Source: a virus. Taken from it: a DNA stretch of 24,580 bases. The stretch is from positions 1 to 24,580 of the IMG/VR virus record IMGVR_UViG_3300025072_000045, one strand, 5' to 3'. Both the position numbers and the translations under genes were made by a program. The notes under the pieces are model-generated. The model was given only the letters and a program-made list of their open reading frames with translations. It was not told the origin of the DNA and ran no database searches. Positions 7,402 to 15,050 of the stretch are shown piece by piece. Within the stretch, counting starts at the first letter, position 1. Each line of letters opens with the position of its first letter.

Positions 7402-8253
7402 ATGCGCAATAATGAGAGACGTTTGGGAATGGGGCCTGGCCCCCAACCAGACGATATAGCGGGGGCTTGCCAACAAGGCTCCCCGTTGGCATTTGTGGTG
7501 CCAACAGAGTTTGTTGAACTACCGTCAAGAGGAGTGTTTTATCCAGAAGGTCATCCTCTCCATGGTGAAGACACGATTGAGATAAGATTCATGACAGCAA
7601 AGGACGAAGATATTTTAACTTCGGCGACGCTTATTAAAAAAGGGATTGTTTTAGAAAGACTCATTGATAATCTCATAGTTGATAATAGAATCAAAGCTTC
7701 GAATCTTTTTGTTGGTGATAGGAACGCCATAATGGTTGCTGCACGCAAATCAGCTTATGGTCGCCTCTATGAAACAAATATAACTTGTCCTTCCTGCAAT
7801 CATTCTTCTGATGAAGAATATGATCTTGAAGAAATAAAGTATATTGGACAGTGTTTTGACGAAGAATTCTTAAAAGAAAATAACGTTAATATCAATCCGG
7901 AGTTTGGTATTTTTGAATTGCAGCTTCCCAGATCAGGTGTTACGGTTGGCCTTCGACTATTGGCCGGCAGGGATGAACGCCAGCTGGTACAAGCTAGAAA
8001 GCAAAGAGTAGAAGAAACCAATATTACTGATGTCTTATACTCTATTGTTGTTTCCGTTAACGAGGTTAACGATAATATAACAATTAAAAACTTTGTTGAA
8101 TCAATGCCTGCCATGGATTCAAAATATTTAAGAAGCTTATACTCAAAATTAATTCCCAATATTGATTTTAGCCGGTTTTTTACTTGTTCAAAATGTTATC
8201 ACGCAGTTGACCTGGAGGTGCCGTTTACTGCGGCGTTTTTTTGGCCTGAGTGA
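7402..8253 (+). CDS. Baseplate protein, gp26 family, with two CxxC pairs
   Basis: The product has 283 residues. The family block FVELPSRGVFYPEGHPL (about 37-53) followed by IEIRFMTAKDEDILTSATLI (59-78) and GIVLERLIDNLI is typical of the T4 baseplate gp26-type proteins of T4-like phages, which act in baseplate hub assembly. CPSC (129-132) and CSKC (262-265) likely form one four-cysteine zinc site. The protein ends in VPFTAAFFWPE; an aromatic FFWP ending occurs in relatives. The first 30 residues are Gly/Pro-rich and variable. GAGAGGT precedes the ATG by a few bases. The 3' end contains seven consecutive T bases (8236-8242) where a +1 slip would continue into the 52-aa gene; normal termination at 8251-8253 is the default reading. 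Confidence 0.82.
   Translation: MRNNERRLGMGPGPQPDDIAGACQQGSPLAFVVPTEFVELPSRGVFYPEGHPLHGEDTIEIRFMTAKDEDILTSATLIKKGIVLERLIDNLIVDNRIKASNLFVGDRNAIMVAARKSAYGRLYETNITCPSCNHSSDEEYDLEEIKYIGQCFDEEFLKENNVNINPEFGIFELQLPRSGVTVGLRLLAGRDERQLVQARKQRVEETNITDVLYSIVVSVNEVNDNITIKNFVESMPAMDSKYLRSLYSKLIPNIDFSRFFTCSKCYHAVDLEVPFTAAFFWPE
8236..8242 (+). other. U7 run with potential +1 frameshift into the next gene
   Basis: In the gp26 frame the run reads TTT TTT TGG. If the tRNA on the second TTT moved +1, it would still pair with TTT (8240-8242), and the next codons would read GGC CTG AGT GAA AAA TAT ATG in the frame of the 52-aa gene. A short GCCG/CGGC hairpin (8220-8223 with 8231-8234) sits just before the run, and an SD-like GGAGGT lies at 8214-8219. 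No −1 slip is compatible, because GTT would replace TTT. Whether slippage occurs cannot be told from sequence alone. Confidence 0.35.
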
Positions 8254-8260
8254 AAAATAT

Positions 8261-8419
8261 ATGGAAAAGGTTTATGAACAATTCTTTGTTCTAAAGCTTC
8301 ATGGCGGTTGGAGTTTCATTGAAGCATATAATTTGCCAGTTGGCCTACGTTTGTGGTTTGTTGATAAGTTGGCAGAACACTTTGAACAGCGTAAAGAGGC
8401 CATAGAAGATTCTTCGTAG
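8261..8419 (+). CDS. Small protein after gp26, possibly gp51-like or a tail assembly chaperone
   Basis: The product has 52 residues, beginning MEKVYEQFFVLKLHGGWSF and continuing with a short helix pair (AYNLPVGLRLWFVDKLAEHF) and a charged tail. The frame is open upstream to an ATG at 8162, but that extension lies in the conserved end of gp26, so I take the ATG at 8261, which lies 7 bases after the gp26 stop and probably depends on coupled translation (only a weak GAGTGA upstream). T4-like phages often carry a small gene, sometimes called gp51, just after gp26, and many tailed phages carry a frameshifted assembly chaperone just before the tape measure. This gene occupies both positions. Which name applies is unsure; the gene itself looks real because its compact aromatic and charged pattern is protein-like and it ends just before a terminator. 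Confidence 0.6.
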   Translation: MEKVYEQFFVLKLHGGWSFIEAYNLPVGLRLWFVDKLAEHFEQRKEAIEDSS

Positions 8420-8433
8420 CTGACATATTCAAC

Positions 8434-8460
8434 AAAAGGCCCGCAAGGGTCTTTTATTTT
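8434..8460 (+). terminator. Rho-independent terminator after the gp26 / 52-aa gene pair
   Basis: The inverted repeat AAAAGGCCC (8434-8442) / GGGTCTTTT (8447-8455) makes a 9-bp stem with one G-T pair, closed by a GCAA tetraloop of the stable GNRA class and followed by a T-rich tract (ATTTTATTTTATT). It lies 15 bases after the 52-aa gene's stop. It would end transcripts coming from the sheath/tube region; transcription could restart at the ACTATTTA motif 11 bases downstream. Confidence 0.85.
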
Positions 8461-8470
8461 ATTGAATTTC

Positions 8471-8478
8471 ACTATTTA
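8471..8478 (+). promoter_or_regulatory. ACTATTTA motif upstream of the tape measure gene (possible late promoter)
   Basis: TTTCACTATTTACTTATAC lies between the terminator and the tape measure gene, 37 bases before its ATG. The combination of a strong terminator immediately followed by this octamer is the best contextual argument that the octamer is a promoter element. Confidence 0.45.
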
Positions 8479-8507
8479 CTTATACACCACAAGGGGGGAT
8501 AGAAAGA

Positions 8508-10646
8508 ATGGGCGCTCGGCTTCCAACAGATCCAAAAGAAGTTAAAGAACTAATAGCGCTTTATAAAGAATTAACTAAGGTTGGCTCAGGCGTGGTAGAT
8601 ATTGACGACAAGAAGTATAAGAAGCTGTCAGACATGATACTCATGGTGAAACAGCAGGCAGATGGTTATAAAGCTTTAGTAGAAGCAAAAGAAGAAGATC
8701 TTGAACTTCTCACCAAGGGCAGCCGGTTGCACACCGCGGCCCTCGATGACCTGGAGAATCTGAAACTATCCCATGAACAACTCGCCCGGGCGGGAGTACT
8801 AAGTTACGAAAAGATTACTAAGCTAGCAAAAGAACTAAAAAAAGCTAGCGACGGCACCGGAACCGCCGCGGCAGAAGCCCAAAAGGATCTTGAGGCCCTC
8901 AACGCAGCTATAGAAGAAAATACTATAAAGACTCAATTTGGGATTACAGCAAGAGATTTAGCAATTGCCTCGCTTGGCACCAGTTCGAAAGAAATACTTG
9001 CCAACCTGAAAACAAGCTTTAATTCATATGCTACCATGATGGATACTGGCTTAACAAAATACACTGCAACTATTGGCTTGTATTCTAAAGCACTTGAGTT
9101 GGCTCATGTTTCTGCACTCGGCCCCTTTAAACAGATCGGTGAGGATGGGCAGGAAACATTAGAAGCATTTGATGGTATCATGAGGGGCATCGGCCTAACC
9201 GGAGAAGATGTAGGTTCAGCCCTCCAGGATATAACAAATAATATTTCAATAATGCGCCATGGCGTCCACTCTATAGGCGATAGAGAAATTATTAGTCGTA
9301 CTGCCAATTTAGTAGCAGGTATGAAAAAGCTGGGTGTCGGTACAAAAACTACAACAACCGGAATTGATCTTTTCACGAGGGCTTTAAAACAAACTCCTGC
9401 CATGGCTTTGAATAGCATGTTAAGGTTGGATGGCCTAGCTAATTCTTTGCATATTAATGTTAATCAGGCAATTCAGGATTACAATTCTTTGGCACCCACA
9501 TTGGTTGCATATGGAGAGCGCTCCATTGATGTTTTTGCTGGGATGGAAGCCCAGGCTCAAGCAACCGGGATATCTTTAGCAAATTTGGATAAGTTTGCAC
9601 AAAAATTTGATACATTTGAAGGTGCGGCAACAGCGGCTGGCAAATTAAATGCCATATTGGGCGGCACACATTTATCAATGATGGAACTTGTTCATGCTGA
9701 TCCTGCTGAAAAATTTGAATTAATAAAACAAGCAGTGGCAGATGCGGGTGTTGCTTTTGAAGATATGGATCGTCGTCAAAAAATGGTCATCGCCGGCGCC
9801 CTTAGCATGGATGTTGAATCTGCTGCAAGATTGTTTGGTAGCGAGGAAGACTTCCAGATGGCCGGCGAAGCAATGGATACCACTGCGACAAAACAAGATG
9901 AGATGACAGAGCGCATCAAAAAAGCAACAACAGCTACAGATTTATTAAAGTTGAAATTCTCTGAGCTGGCTGATCCAATGAGAGATTACGAAAATCTTAT
10001 TCGAAGAGTGTCGACAAAATTAGGAGAAGCCCCAGTTAAATTGGCGCAGGACATGCAGAAGGCCATGATGGGCTTCGGTGCTAGCGCCCAGTCTGCCGGC
10101 GAAGCAGTAATTGGTTCTTCCGGCGTAATAATCGACGGTGTATCAAAAAAGATTGAACAAGTAAAAGGCTTGATACCTGGTTCTGGCGTGCTAAAAGACC
10201 TTGGAATATTGGGCCTTATATTGCTAGGAGAAACCGGTGGCGAACTCACGAAAGACCAAATTGAAAAGATTCAGAAGAGAGTAGAAGATATACAGAAAGA
10301 TGCAGCTCGCGGTCTATTGCCCAGCGCCCGCAATACTTATGATCCGAATAGGGTACTCCTCGCATCTTCCCCGTTGACTCCCACCAGCCCAGCAGTAATG
10401 TCACCTCAAAATCTTGCTGCACCTGTGATTCCAAAATTGGAATCGCCGGCCCTCGCCGCCGGAAGGCTCCCAGGACCCACCAGTCCTTCGTTGCTTGGTG
10501 AAACCCTTCAATCTCCTTCAATAGCAGGCGCAACACCAGCACTTGGACCACAAATTGTACAACTAATTGTGGATGGTAAAAAACTAGGGGAGGTGGCAAT
10601 TAAACATGGTCTTACCGGCCCTGTTCTTGCGAGGATGCATTCTTAA
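8508..10646 (+). CDS. Tape measure-like tail protein
   Basis: The product has 712 residues. It is helix-rich with likely coiled coil from about 10 to 150 (repeated Lys/Glu/Leu/Ala), a central region (about 150-480) and a Pro/Leu/Ala-rich C-terminal tail. The central block FDTFEGAATAAGKLNAILGG, followed by LSMMELVHADPAEKFELIKQA and RRQKMVIAGALSMDVESAARLFG, resembles the central block of tape measure proteins of large T4-like myoviruses. A short hydrophobic segment, LKDLGILGLILLG (about 564-576), is typical of proteins that may touch the host membrane during injection. Tape measures set tail length and sit inside the tube. T4's equivalent (gp29) is 590 residues, so the tail may be somewhat longer. 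GGGGGG at 8493-8498 precedes the ATG. The stop codon shares one base with the next start (TAATG). Confidence 0.72.
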   Translation: MGARLPTDPKEVKELIALYKELTKVGSGVVDIDDKKYKKLSDMILMVKQQADGYKALVEAKEEDLELLTKGSRLHTAALDDLENLKLSHEQLARAGVLSYEKITKLAKELKKASDGTGTAAAEAQKDLEALNAAIEENTIKTQFGITARDLAIASLGTSSKEILANLKTSFNSYATMMDTGLTKYTATIGLYSKALELAHVSALGPFKQIGEDGQETLEAFDGIMRGIGLTGEDVGSALQDITNNISIMRHGVHSIGDREIISRTANLVAGMKKLGVGTKTTTTGIDLFTRALKQTPAMALNSMLRLDGLANSLHINVNQAIQDYNSLAPTLVAYGERSIDVFAGMEAQAQATGISLANLDKFAQKFDTFEGAATAAGKLNAILGGTHLSMMELVHADPAEKFELIKQAVADAGVAFEDMDRRQKMVIAGALSMDVESAARLFGSEEDFQMAGEAMDTTATKQDEMTERIKKATTATDLLKLKFSELADPMRDYENLIRRVSTKLGEAPVKLAQDMQKAMMGFGASAQSAGEAVIGSSGVIIDGVSKKIEQVKGLIPGSGVLKDLGILGLILLGETGGELTKDQIEKIQKRVEDIQKDAARGLLPSARNTYDPNRVLLASSPLTPTSPAVMSPQNLAAPVIPKLESPALAAGRLPGPTSPSLLGETLQSPSIAGATPALGPQIVQLIVDGKKLGEVAIKHGLTGPVLARMHS

Positions 10647-11797
10647 TGGCAAATAATTTTTTTCAAAATGAAAAGTTTCTTCAATATGAAACATCTTTAA
10701 TCGCAAAATCAGATATTCAAGGTACACGCGGCAAATTAACACGAGTTGCCCCAGAAATATTGAAATCTGGGTCTCCCGATAAAGATAAATTTACTACTGA
10801 CGGCGCCCAGCGGGGTACTTTATTAGAAATTATTCCAATGCATATCAAGAATCCGCCTAGAATCACATTTATGGCCTTTCTTGACGCTTTTACGGATACT
10901 TTAAATCCCGAATACAGCGCGCAGCAAGTATACGGGCGCAACGACGCTTATCATATCTGGAAGGGTTCTCGAAGGTCTATAAGATTATCCTGGGTGATAC
11001 CTTCTAGCGGAAAGAACATGGCTTTAAGGAATTTATCTCATATTAGTTGGTTTATGGCGTCTTTGTATCCTGCGTATAAAGAAGTGGGCGGCGGTTCAAA
11101 TGCCGTTTCTGCTTCTCCTCTTTTCCGGGTTAAATATGCTAATATGATCACGTCTGCTAATTATCCTCTAGAAGGTTTATTATGCGTCATCAAAAATGTA
11201 CAACTCAGCCACAATAAAAAAGCCGGCTTTATATCAATGCATCCTGGGGGCCTAGGACAACTAACCCGCGACGTCGACGCCGATGAGGGCGGCCAGTTCG
11301 GCGTCGCTGCCAATATAGATCCGTTGTCCGACGGGGGTATATTTGATGATTTAATGGGCACCGTTGAAACACGTCCAGAATATTTTTTGATACCGATGGA
11401 ATATAAAATTTCATGCAACTTGGATATTATTCATGAACACTCACTAGGGTGGGATCATGAAACTGGCGCTTGGCGAGGCACCTCGCCTGGAGGAAAAATA
11501 GCAGAAGCCGTAAGTGACGCCGATGTTGGGCGACTTTTCCCATACGGACTCGAATTGAACAAGGGTTTATCAACTGATAAGCCTGGCACCGAGCCACCAG
11601 AAGATTCTGGTTATGATGTGGTTGACGATCTGCCCGAAGTACCGGATGATTACAACTGCATCGACGGCAACCCTGCCGATGGTCGCTGTGACCCCAACGG
11701 CGCGGAACATACAGAGAGAATAGCCGATCTCGACGGCAGCGGCCTCGCACCTGACGCAGCTGGGGAAGAAAACACATTTGCGGCGATTTCTGATTAG
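10646..11797 (+). CDS. Baseplate / tube-end protein, possibly gp48/gp54-like
   Basis: The product has 383 residues. Segments such as ITFMAFLDAFTDTLNPEYS, AQQVYGRNDAYHIWKGSRRS and IRLSWVIPSS (about 72-121) recall T4 gp48, where a YGGAENR segment is followed by a strand ending in TPRS; these proteins start or cap the tail tube on the baseplate. Later strands (FRVKYANMI, LLCVIKNVQLS, YFLIPMEYKISCNLDI) fit a tube-like beta fold. The last 75 or so residues are different: acidic and Asp/Gly/Pro-rich with two Cys (DYNCIDGNPADGRCDPNG), encoded by GC-richer DNA, and probably disordered. The start ATG overlaps the previous stop by one base, with GAGG about 13 bases upstream. The family call is tentative; a role in the baseplate is likely from context. 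Confidence 0.45.
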   Translation: MANNFFQNEKFLQYETSLIAKSDIQGTRGKLTRVAPEILKSGSPDKDKFTTDGAQRGTLLEIIPMHIKNPPRITFMAFLDAFTDTLNPEYSAQQVYGRNDAYHIWKGSRRSIRLSWVIPSSGKNMALRNLSHISWFMASLYPAYKEVGGGSNAVSASPLFRVKYANMITSANYPLEGLLCVIKNVQLSHNKKAGFISMHPGGLGQLTRDVDADEGGQFGVAANIDPLSDGGIFDDLMGTVETRPEYFLIPMEYKISCNLDIIHEHSLGWDHETGAWRGTSPGGKIAEAVSDADVGRLFPYGLELNKGLSTDKPGTEPPEDSGYDVVDDLPEVPDDYNCIDGNPADGRCDPNGAEHTERIADLDGSGLAPDAAGEENTFAAISD

Positions 11798-11807
11798 GGG
11801 GTAACTT

Positions 11808-12140
11808 ATGAGATATTTTAACCAAAACATTTATGTCAATAACGATCCTGCTTATCAACGTTATTTAAAGAAAAGAGGGATGAAACTTATTCGTCAATTT
11901 GATACACCACAATTTCGTCATCCAAGCGCAGCAGACCGCAGTCATTTTAAAAGAGCGCAGCATGTTTGGGGCACTGGTGATCGTTTTTATAAGTTGGCTG
12001 ATGATTATTATCAAGATCCAGAAAAATGGTGGGTTATAGCTCTTTACAATCAAAAACCAACAGAGTTCCATGTCCAGCCAGGGCAGGTAATATATATTCC
12101 ATATCCTTTAGATTCTGTGTTATACTATATGGGATATTAA
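11808..12140 (+). CDS. Baseplate protein with LysM-like domain, gp53-like
   Basis: The product has 110 residues. The N-terminal half (IYVNNDPAYQRYLKKRGMKL) is polar and basic. The C-terminal half reads as a LysM-like fold: GTGDRFYKLADDYYQDPEKW (about 54-73), then WVIALYNQKPTEFHVQPGQVI and IPYPLDSVL. The order is an initial D-x-hydrophobic segment, a YY-D turn, WWVIAxYN, and a closing PGQxIxIP strand. T4-like gp53 baseplate wedge proteins and the LysM-type baseplate proteins of other contractile tails share this layout. It lies between two baseplate candidates, with a GGGGGT ribosome binding site. It probably acts as a structural joint rather than a cell-wall hydrolase, since there is no catalytic domain. 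Confidence 0.65.
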   Translation: MRYFNQNIYVNNDPAYQRYLKKRGMKLIRQFDTPQFRHPSAADRSHFKRAQHVWGTGDRFYKLADDYYQDPEKWWVIALYNQKPTEFHVQPGQVIYIPYPLDSVLYYMGY

Positions 12141-12152
12141 TCGGAGAAGAGT

Positions 12153-15047
12153 ATGACTGAGCCGAAAAAGGATCCTGCTAGCAAAGATGCGTCTGAAGAA
12201 GTATCAGCAGAAAAAGAAAAGCAATTAAGAGAACAGAAACACAGACACAGGACTGAACGGAATCTTCGGAATGTAGAACAATATATTTTAAGTCAAAATA
12301 TTAATACAGTTAGAGAATACCAAAACTCCAAAAAGGGTCTTTTTAATTATAAAACTTTTAGGCAAGTCAAGGGCAATAGTTCTGATATTGTAACCAAATT
12401 AAGGGCCATGCCAGACTTGGCTCCATTTTTTAAATTAAAAAATTCTACGTTATCTTTGATTCAGCCAAAAATTAGAATATATCGCGTTACATATGAAGAA
12501 CTAGCCCCCGCTTCGGTAGAGGGTGGGACATCAGATGGCTACCCAAATGTTCGTACGATGGACAGTGCTCAGCGTGTTCCCTTACCAACTCCGTGTTATA
12601 GAGAATTTAAATTTTCAGATAATTTTGGGAATGAAAATGCTGCGTCTGTTGAGGATTATTTAGCTAGTGAGTCGACCAAGGCTACCTGGAGAAATGTTGG
12701 TTTGCAATCTTTTGATTTTAAGCAAATAGGTACCTCCCACGGCGCTATCGAACACAATATTGAGTGCAATCTTAAAATAAAATTAAAAAGTCTTAAAGAT
12801 TTAACAGCCCAGCCACCCGGCGAGCCCCCTCCGGAAAAAGGTGGCCTAAGATACGTAGACTTGGTAATACATCCCGGTACTAGGATCGATAACGAAACTC
12901 AACAATTAAATCCAATGCATTACGAAATTAAAGTTTTGCTGGGATATCACTCTCCCACTAAAGACATGATTCAGAACATTAGTACCGAAGCAAACGAGAG
13001 GGAAATACTCGAAAGCTTGGAAAAGATGAATATGGTCTTGGCTCTCTCTTTAAGAGATTACGATTTTAATATAAGCGACGATGGATCTGTAACTTTAGAT
13101 ATCAACTATTGGGGCCGTATAGAATCGGTTTTAAATAATAGCTATGCTAATATTTTTCAAGAAACTTTTCATGTCGGCGAGAACGGCGACTTACTTTATG
13201 ATCCGAAAGCTAATATAAAAAATAATTATGGTGCGATCGCCAGACTTTCAAAACAAATTTTATCTGTTCACACGGGAATGAATACTCCTTCTTGCAATGG
13301 TACAGACTGTAAAGCAAAAAAAACGTTAAATAAAATATTAAATGAAAATGAGCTGTTCAAAACAATAGCAAAAGAAGAAGAAGTCGACGGCCTGAATCCT
13401 ACCGGTGCTTCGGATATGACCAAGATGTATGAGTGGTTTAAGGATGTTGATAACACTAATAAACTAATAGGATCCTTAAAAAGCAAAGCAGCTGCATTCC
13501 GAGAACGAGTTTACCAAGGCTTTATGGCTCAAATAATTGATGGGAATCCTCAGGATGCTAAAGGAAACGGCACTCGTTTATTCTGTGCCTCTGCCACCAA
13601 GAAGGATATACAAGCCGCTGTCGGCTTAATTAATTCAGCCAAAGAAGGAAAAGAAAAGAAATCTAAAATAAAAATAGATAGTATAAAAAGAGAAAGTAGT
13701 ACAGCGGTCGGTGAAGCTAGCAAGACCTTGAAGATCGGCCGATGTAGTGAAATGAATATGCCAGGAACAGGGCTGGCTAAAGTTGCCGAAGCAACAGCCG
13801 GCTCGGTTACTAAAGCAGTTGAAGATGAATCAAAATCAAACGATGGTAAGAGCGATAAAAAAGAAGAGATTGATTCTTCTAAATCAAAAACAATACTAGA
13901 TGCCGGTTCTGATGGCGATCATAATTATTATTTTGTATTTTTAGGAGATATAATTGAATTAGCATGTAAAAATGCTGGTATAAAGGCCATTTTTCGAAAA
14001 GAACTTCTTTTTGACCGATCCGAAGGCGACGGCGACATCCACGATTCGAAAGATCCTACAGTTCCCCATCCGGACGCTTTTATTTATAAAAAAGAAAGTT
14101 ATATAACCGATGGAGAGATAGCTCTTGATTACCCACTTACTGGCGTACGCCTCTTATTGGGCCCTTTGGAATATTATGATCGGGATAAGGCTCTACAAAG
14201 AATTAATTTAGCTCAATTTCCGATAGCCTTTGATTTATTCCGAGAATGGTTTCTCCAAACTATCGTGAAGAAAAGCCGAATCAAAATGCCGATTGGTACT
14301 TTTATTACAAAAATTATTAATCAATTAGTGATGCCGGCCCTATCGAGTGACTTCATAAGAACTGTCAAGCCACGAGGGACGAGAACAGAAAGTATAAGTT
14401 TGTCACTACCTGGCCGCCAGTTAAAAGGTGAAAAAGTTAAAGTATGCGGCCGGGATGTTTCTCGTTTGGCTGAATTATTGCCAAATTGGCTTGAAATTGA
14501 TGTCGACAGTGATGAGTTCAAAACCAATTATTTTGATAAAGCCAAACAAATTGTTTCTGATGAATCAATGATCCGAACTTCTTTTGACTATTGGTTGGTT
14601 CAAGTTTCTACAATAGAAGACATAACTCGACGTACCGGCCAACCATCCAAGGATATACCAGATGGGATATTTCATTTTAATATCGGTTCAGACCGCGGCC
14701 TGCTGAAGAATATGAAATTTGCAAAAAGTAAACTTGCGGGCCTAGCAGAGATGAGAAGCTTGCAAGCACTTGGTGGGGGAACAGATCAAATAGCCCAATT
14801 AAGAGAAGTATACGATTGCAATATAAATTTAATTGGTAATTCTCTCTTCACCCCGGGCATGCTTTTTTACGCAAATGCCAGCCTTCTTGGTTTGGGCGAT
14901 CCTTCTGATACAAATTCTTTAGCTTACCAATTGAATTTGGGTGGCTATTTTGCAATCATGGAAACGAATATGTCCATCCGCCCGGGAGAATATATAACCA
15001 GCCTAACAGGAAAACAAGTGGGTTTCGGGAAAAAGAGGGGAAAGTAA
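12153..15047 (+). CDS. Large baseplate protein, probable hub component
   Basis: The product has 964 residues and I do not recognise its family with certainty. The first 45 residues are highly charged (Lys/Glu/Arg). Residues about 100-350 are strand-rich with paired motifs (SFDFKQIG, IECNLKIKLKSL, YEIKVLLGYHSP, LSLRDYDFNISDDGSVTLDINYWGR) like the beta-barrel domains of hub proteins (gp27/gpD type). A Lys/Ser/Glu-rich linker at about 500-590 follows. The second half contains YYFVFLGDIIELACKNAG, VRLLLGPLEYYDRD and IAFDLFREWFLQTIVKK, and the protein ends LGGYFAIMETNMSIRPGEY followed by TSLTGKQVGFG. An ending in 'display value, IRPGEY.T.L' form is common in hub proteins. CGGAGAAG precedes the ATG. 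It may combine functions that T4 divides between several hub subunits, but this is inference. Confidence 0.5.
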   Translation: MTEPKKDPASKDASEEVSAEKEKQLREQKHRHRTERNLRNVEQYILSQNINTVREYQNSKKGLFNYKTFRQVKGNSSDIVTKLRAMPDLAPFFKLKNSTLSLIQPKIRIYRVTYEELAPASVEGGTSDGYPNVRTMDSAQRVPLPTPCYREFKFSDNFGNENAASVEDYLASESTKATWRNVGLQSFDFKQIGTSHGAIEHNIECNLKIKLKSLKDLTAQPPGEPPPEKGGLRYVDLVIHPGTRIDNETQQLNPMHYEIKVLLGYHSPTKDMIQNISTEANEREILESLEKMNMVLALSLRDYDFNISDDGSVTLDINYWGRIESVLNNSYANIFQETFHVGENGDLLYDPKANIKNNYGAIARLSKQILSVHTGMNTPSCNGTDCKAKKTLNKILNENELFKTIAKEEEVDGLNPTGASDMTKMYEWFKDVDNTNKLIGSLKSKAAAFRERVYQGFMAQIIDGNPQDAKGNGTRLFCASATKKDIQAAVGLINSAKEGKEKKSKIKIDSIKRESSTAVGEASKTLKIGRCSEMNMPGTGLAKVAEATAGSVTKAVEDESKSNDGKSDKKEEIDSSKSKTILDAGSDGDHNYYFVFLGDIIELACKNAGIKAIFRKELLFDRSEGDGDIHDSKDPTVPHPDAFIYKKESYITDGEIALDYPLTGVRLLLGPLEYYDRDKALQRINLAQFPIAFDLFREWFLQTIVKKSRIKMPIGTFITKIINQLVMPALSSDFIRTVKPRGTRTESISLSLPGRQLKGEKVKVCGRDVSRLAELLPNWLEIDVDSDEFKTNYFDKAKQIVSDESMIRTSFDYWLVQVSTIEDITRRTGQPSKDIPDGIFHFNIGSDRGLLKNMKFAKSKLAGLAEMRSLQALGGGTDQIAQLREVYDCNINLIGNSLFTPGMLFYANASLLGLGDPSDTNSLAYQLNLGGYFAIMETNMSIRPGEYITSLTGKQVGFGKKRGK

Positions 15048-15050
15048 AAT

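Noticed and set aside
8162-8260. Upstream extension of the 52-aa gene
   Set aside because: The ATG at 8162 lies within the conserved zinc-site end of gp26; the sequence before 8261 is basic and unlike a protein N-terminus. Only the part from 8243 could be translated, by frameshift.
11427-11858. 143-codon open frame on the − strand
   Set aside because: It lies opposite the acidic tail of the baseplate protein and the start of the gp53-like gene, has no ribosome binding site and an implausible His/Arg/Cys-rich composition; it is a shadow of the GC-richer coding strand.
11808-12140. LysM-like protein as a cell-wall hydrolase or endolysin
   Set aside because: There is no catalytic domain; the size and position fit a baseplate protein.
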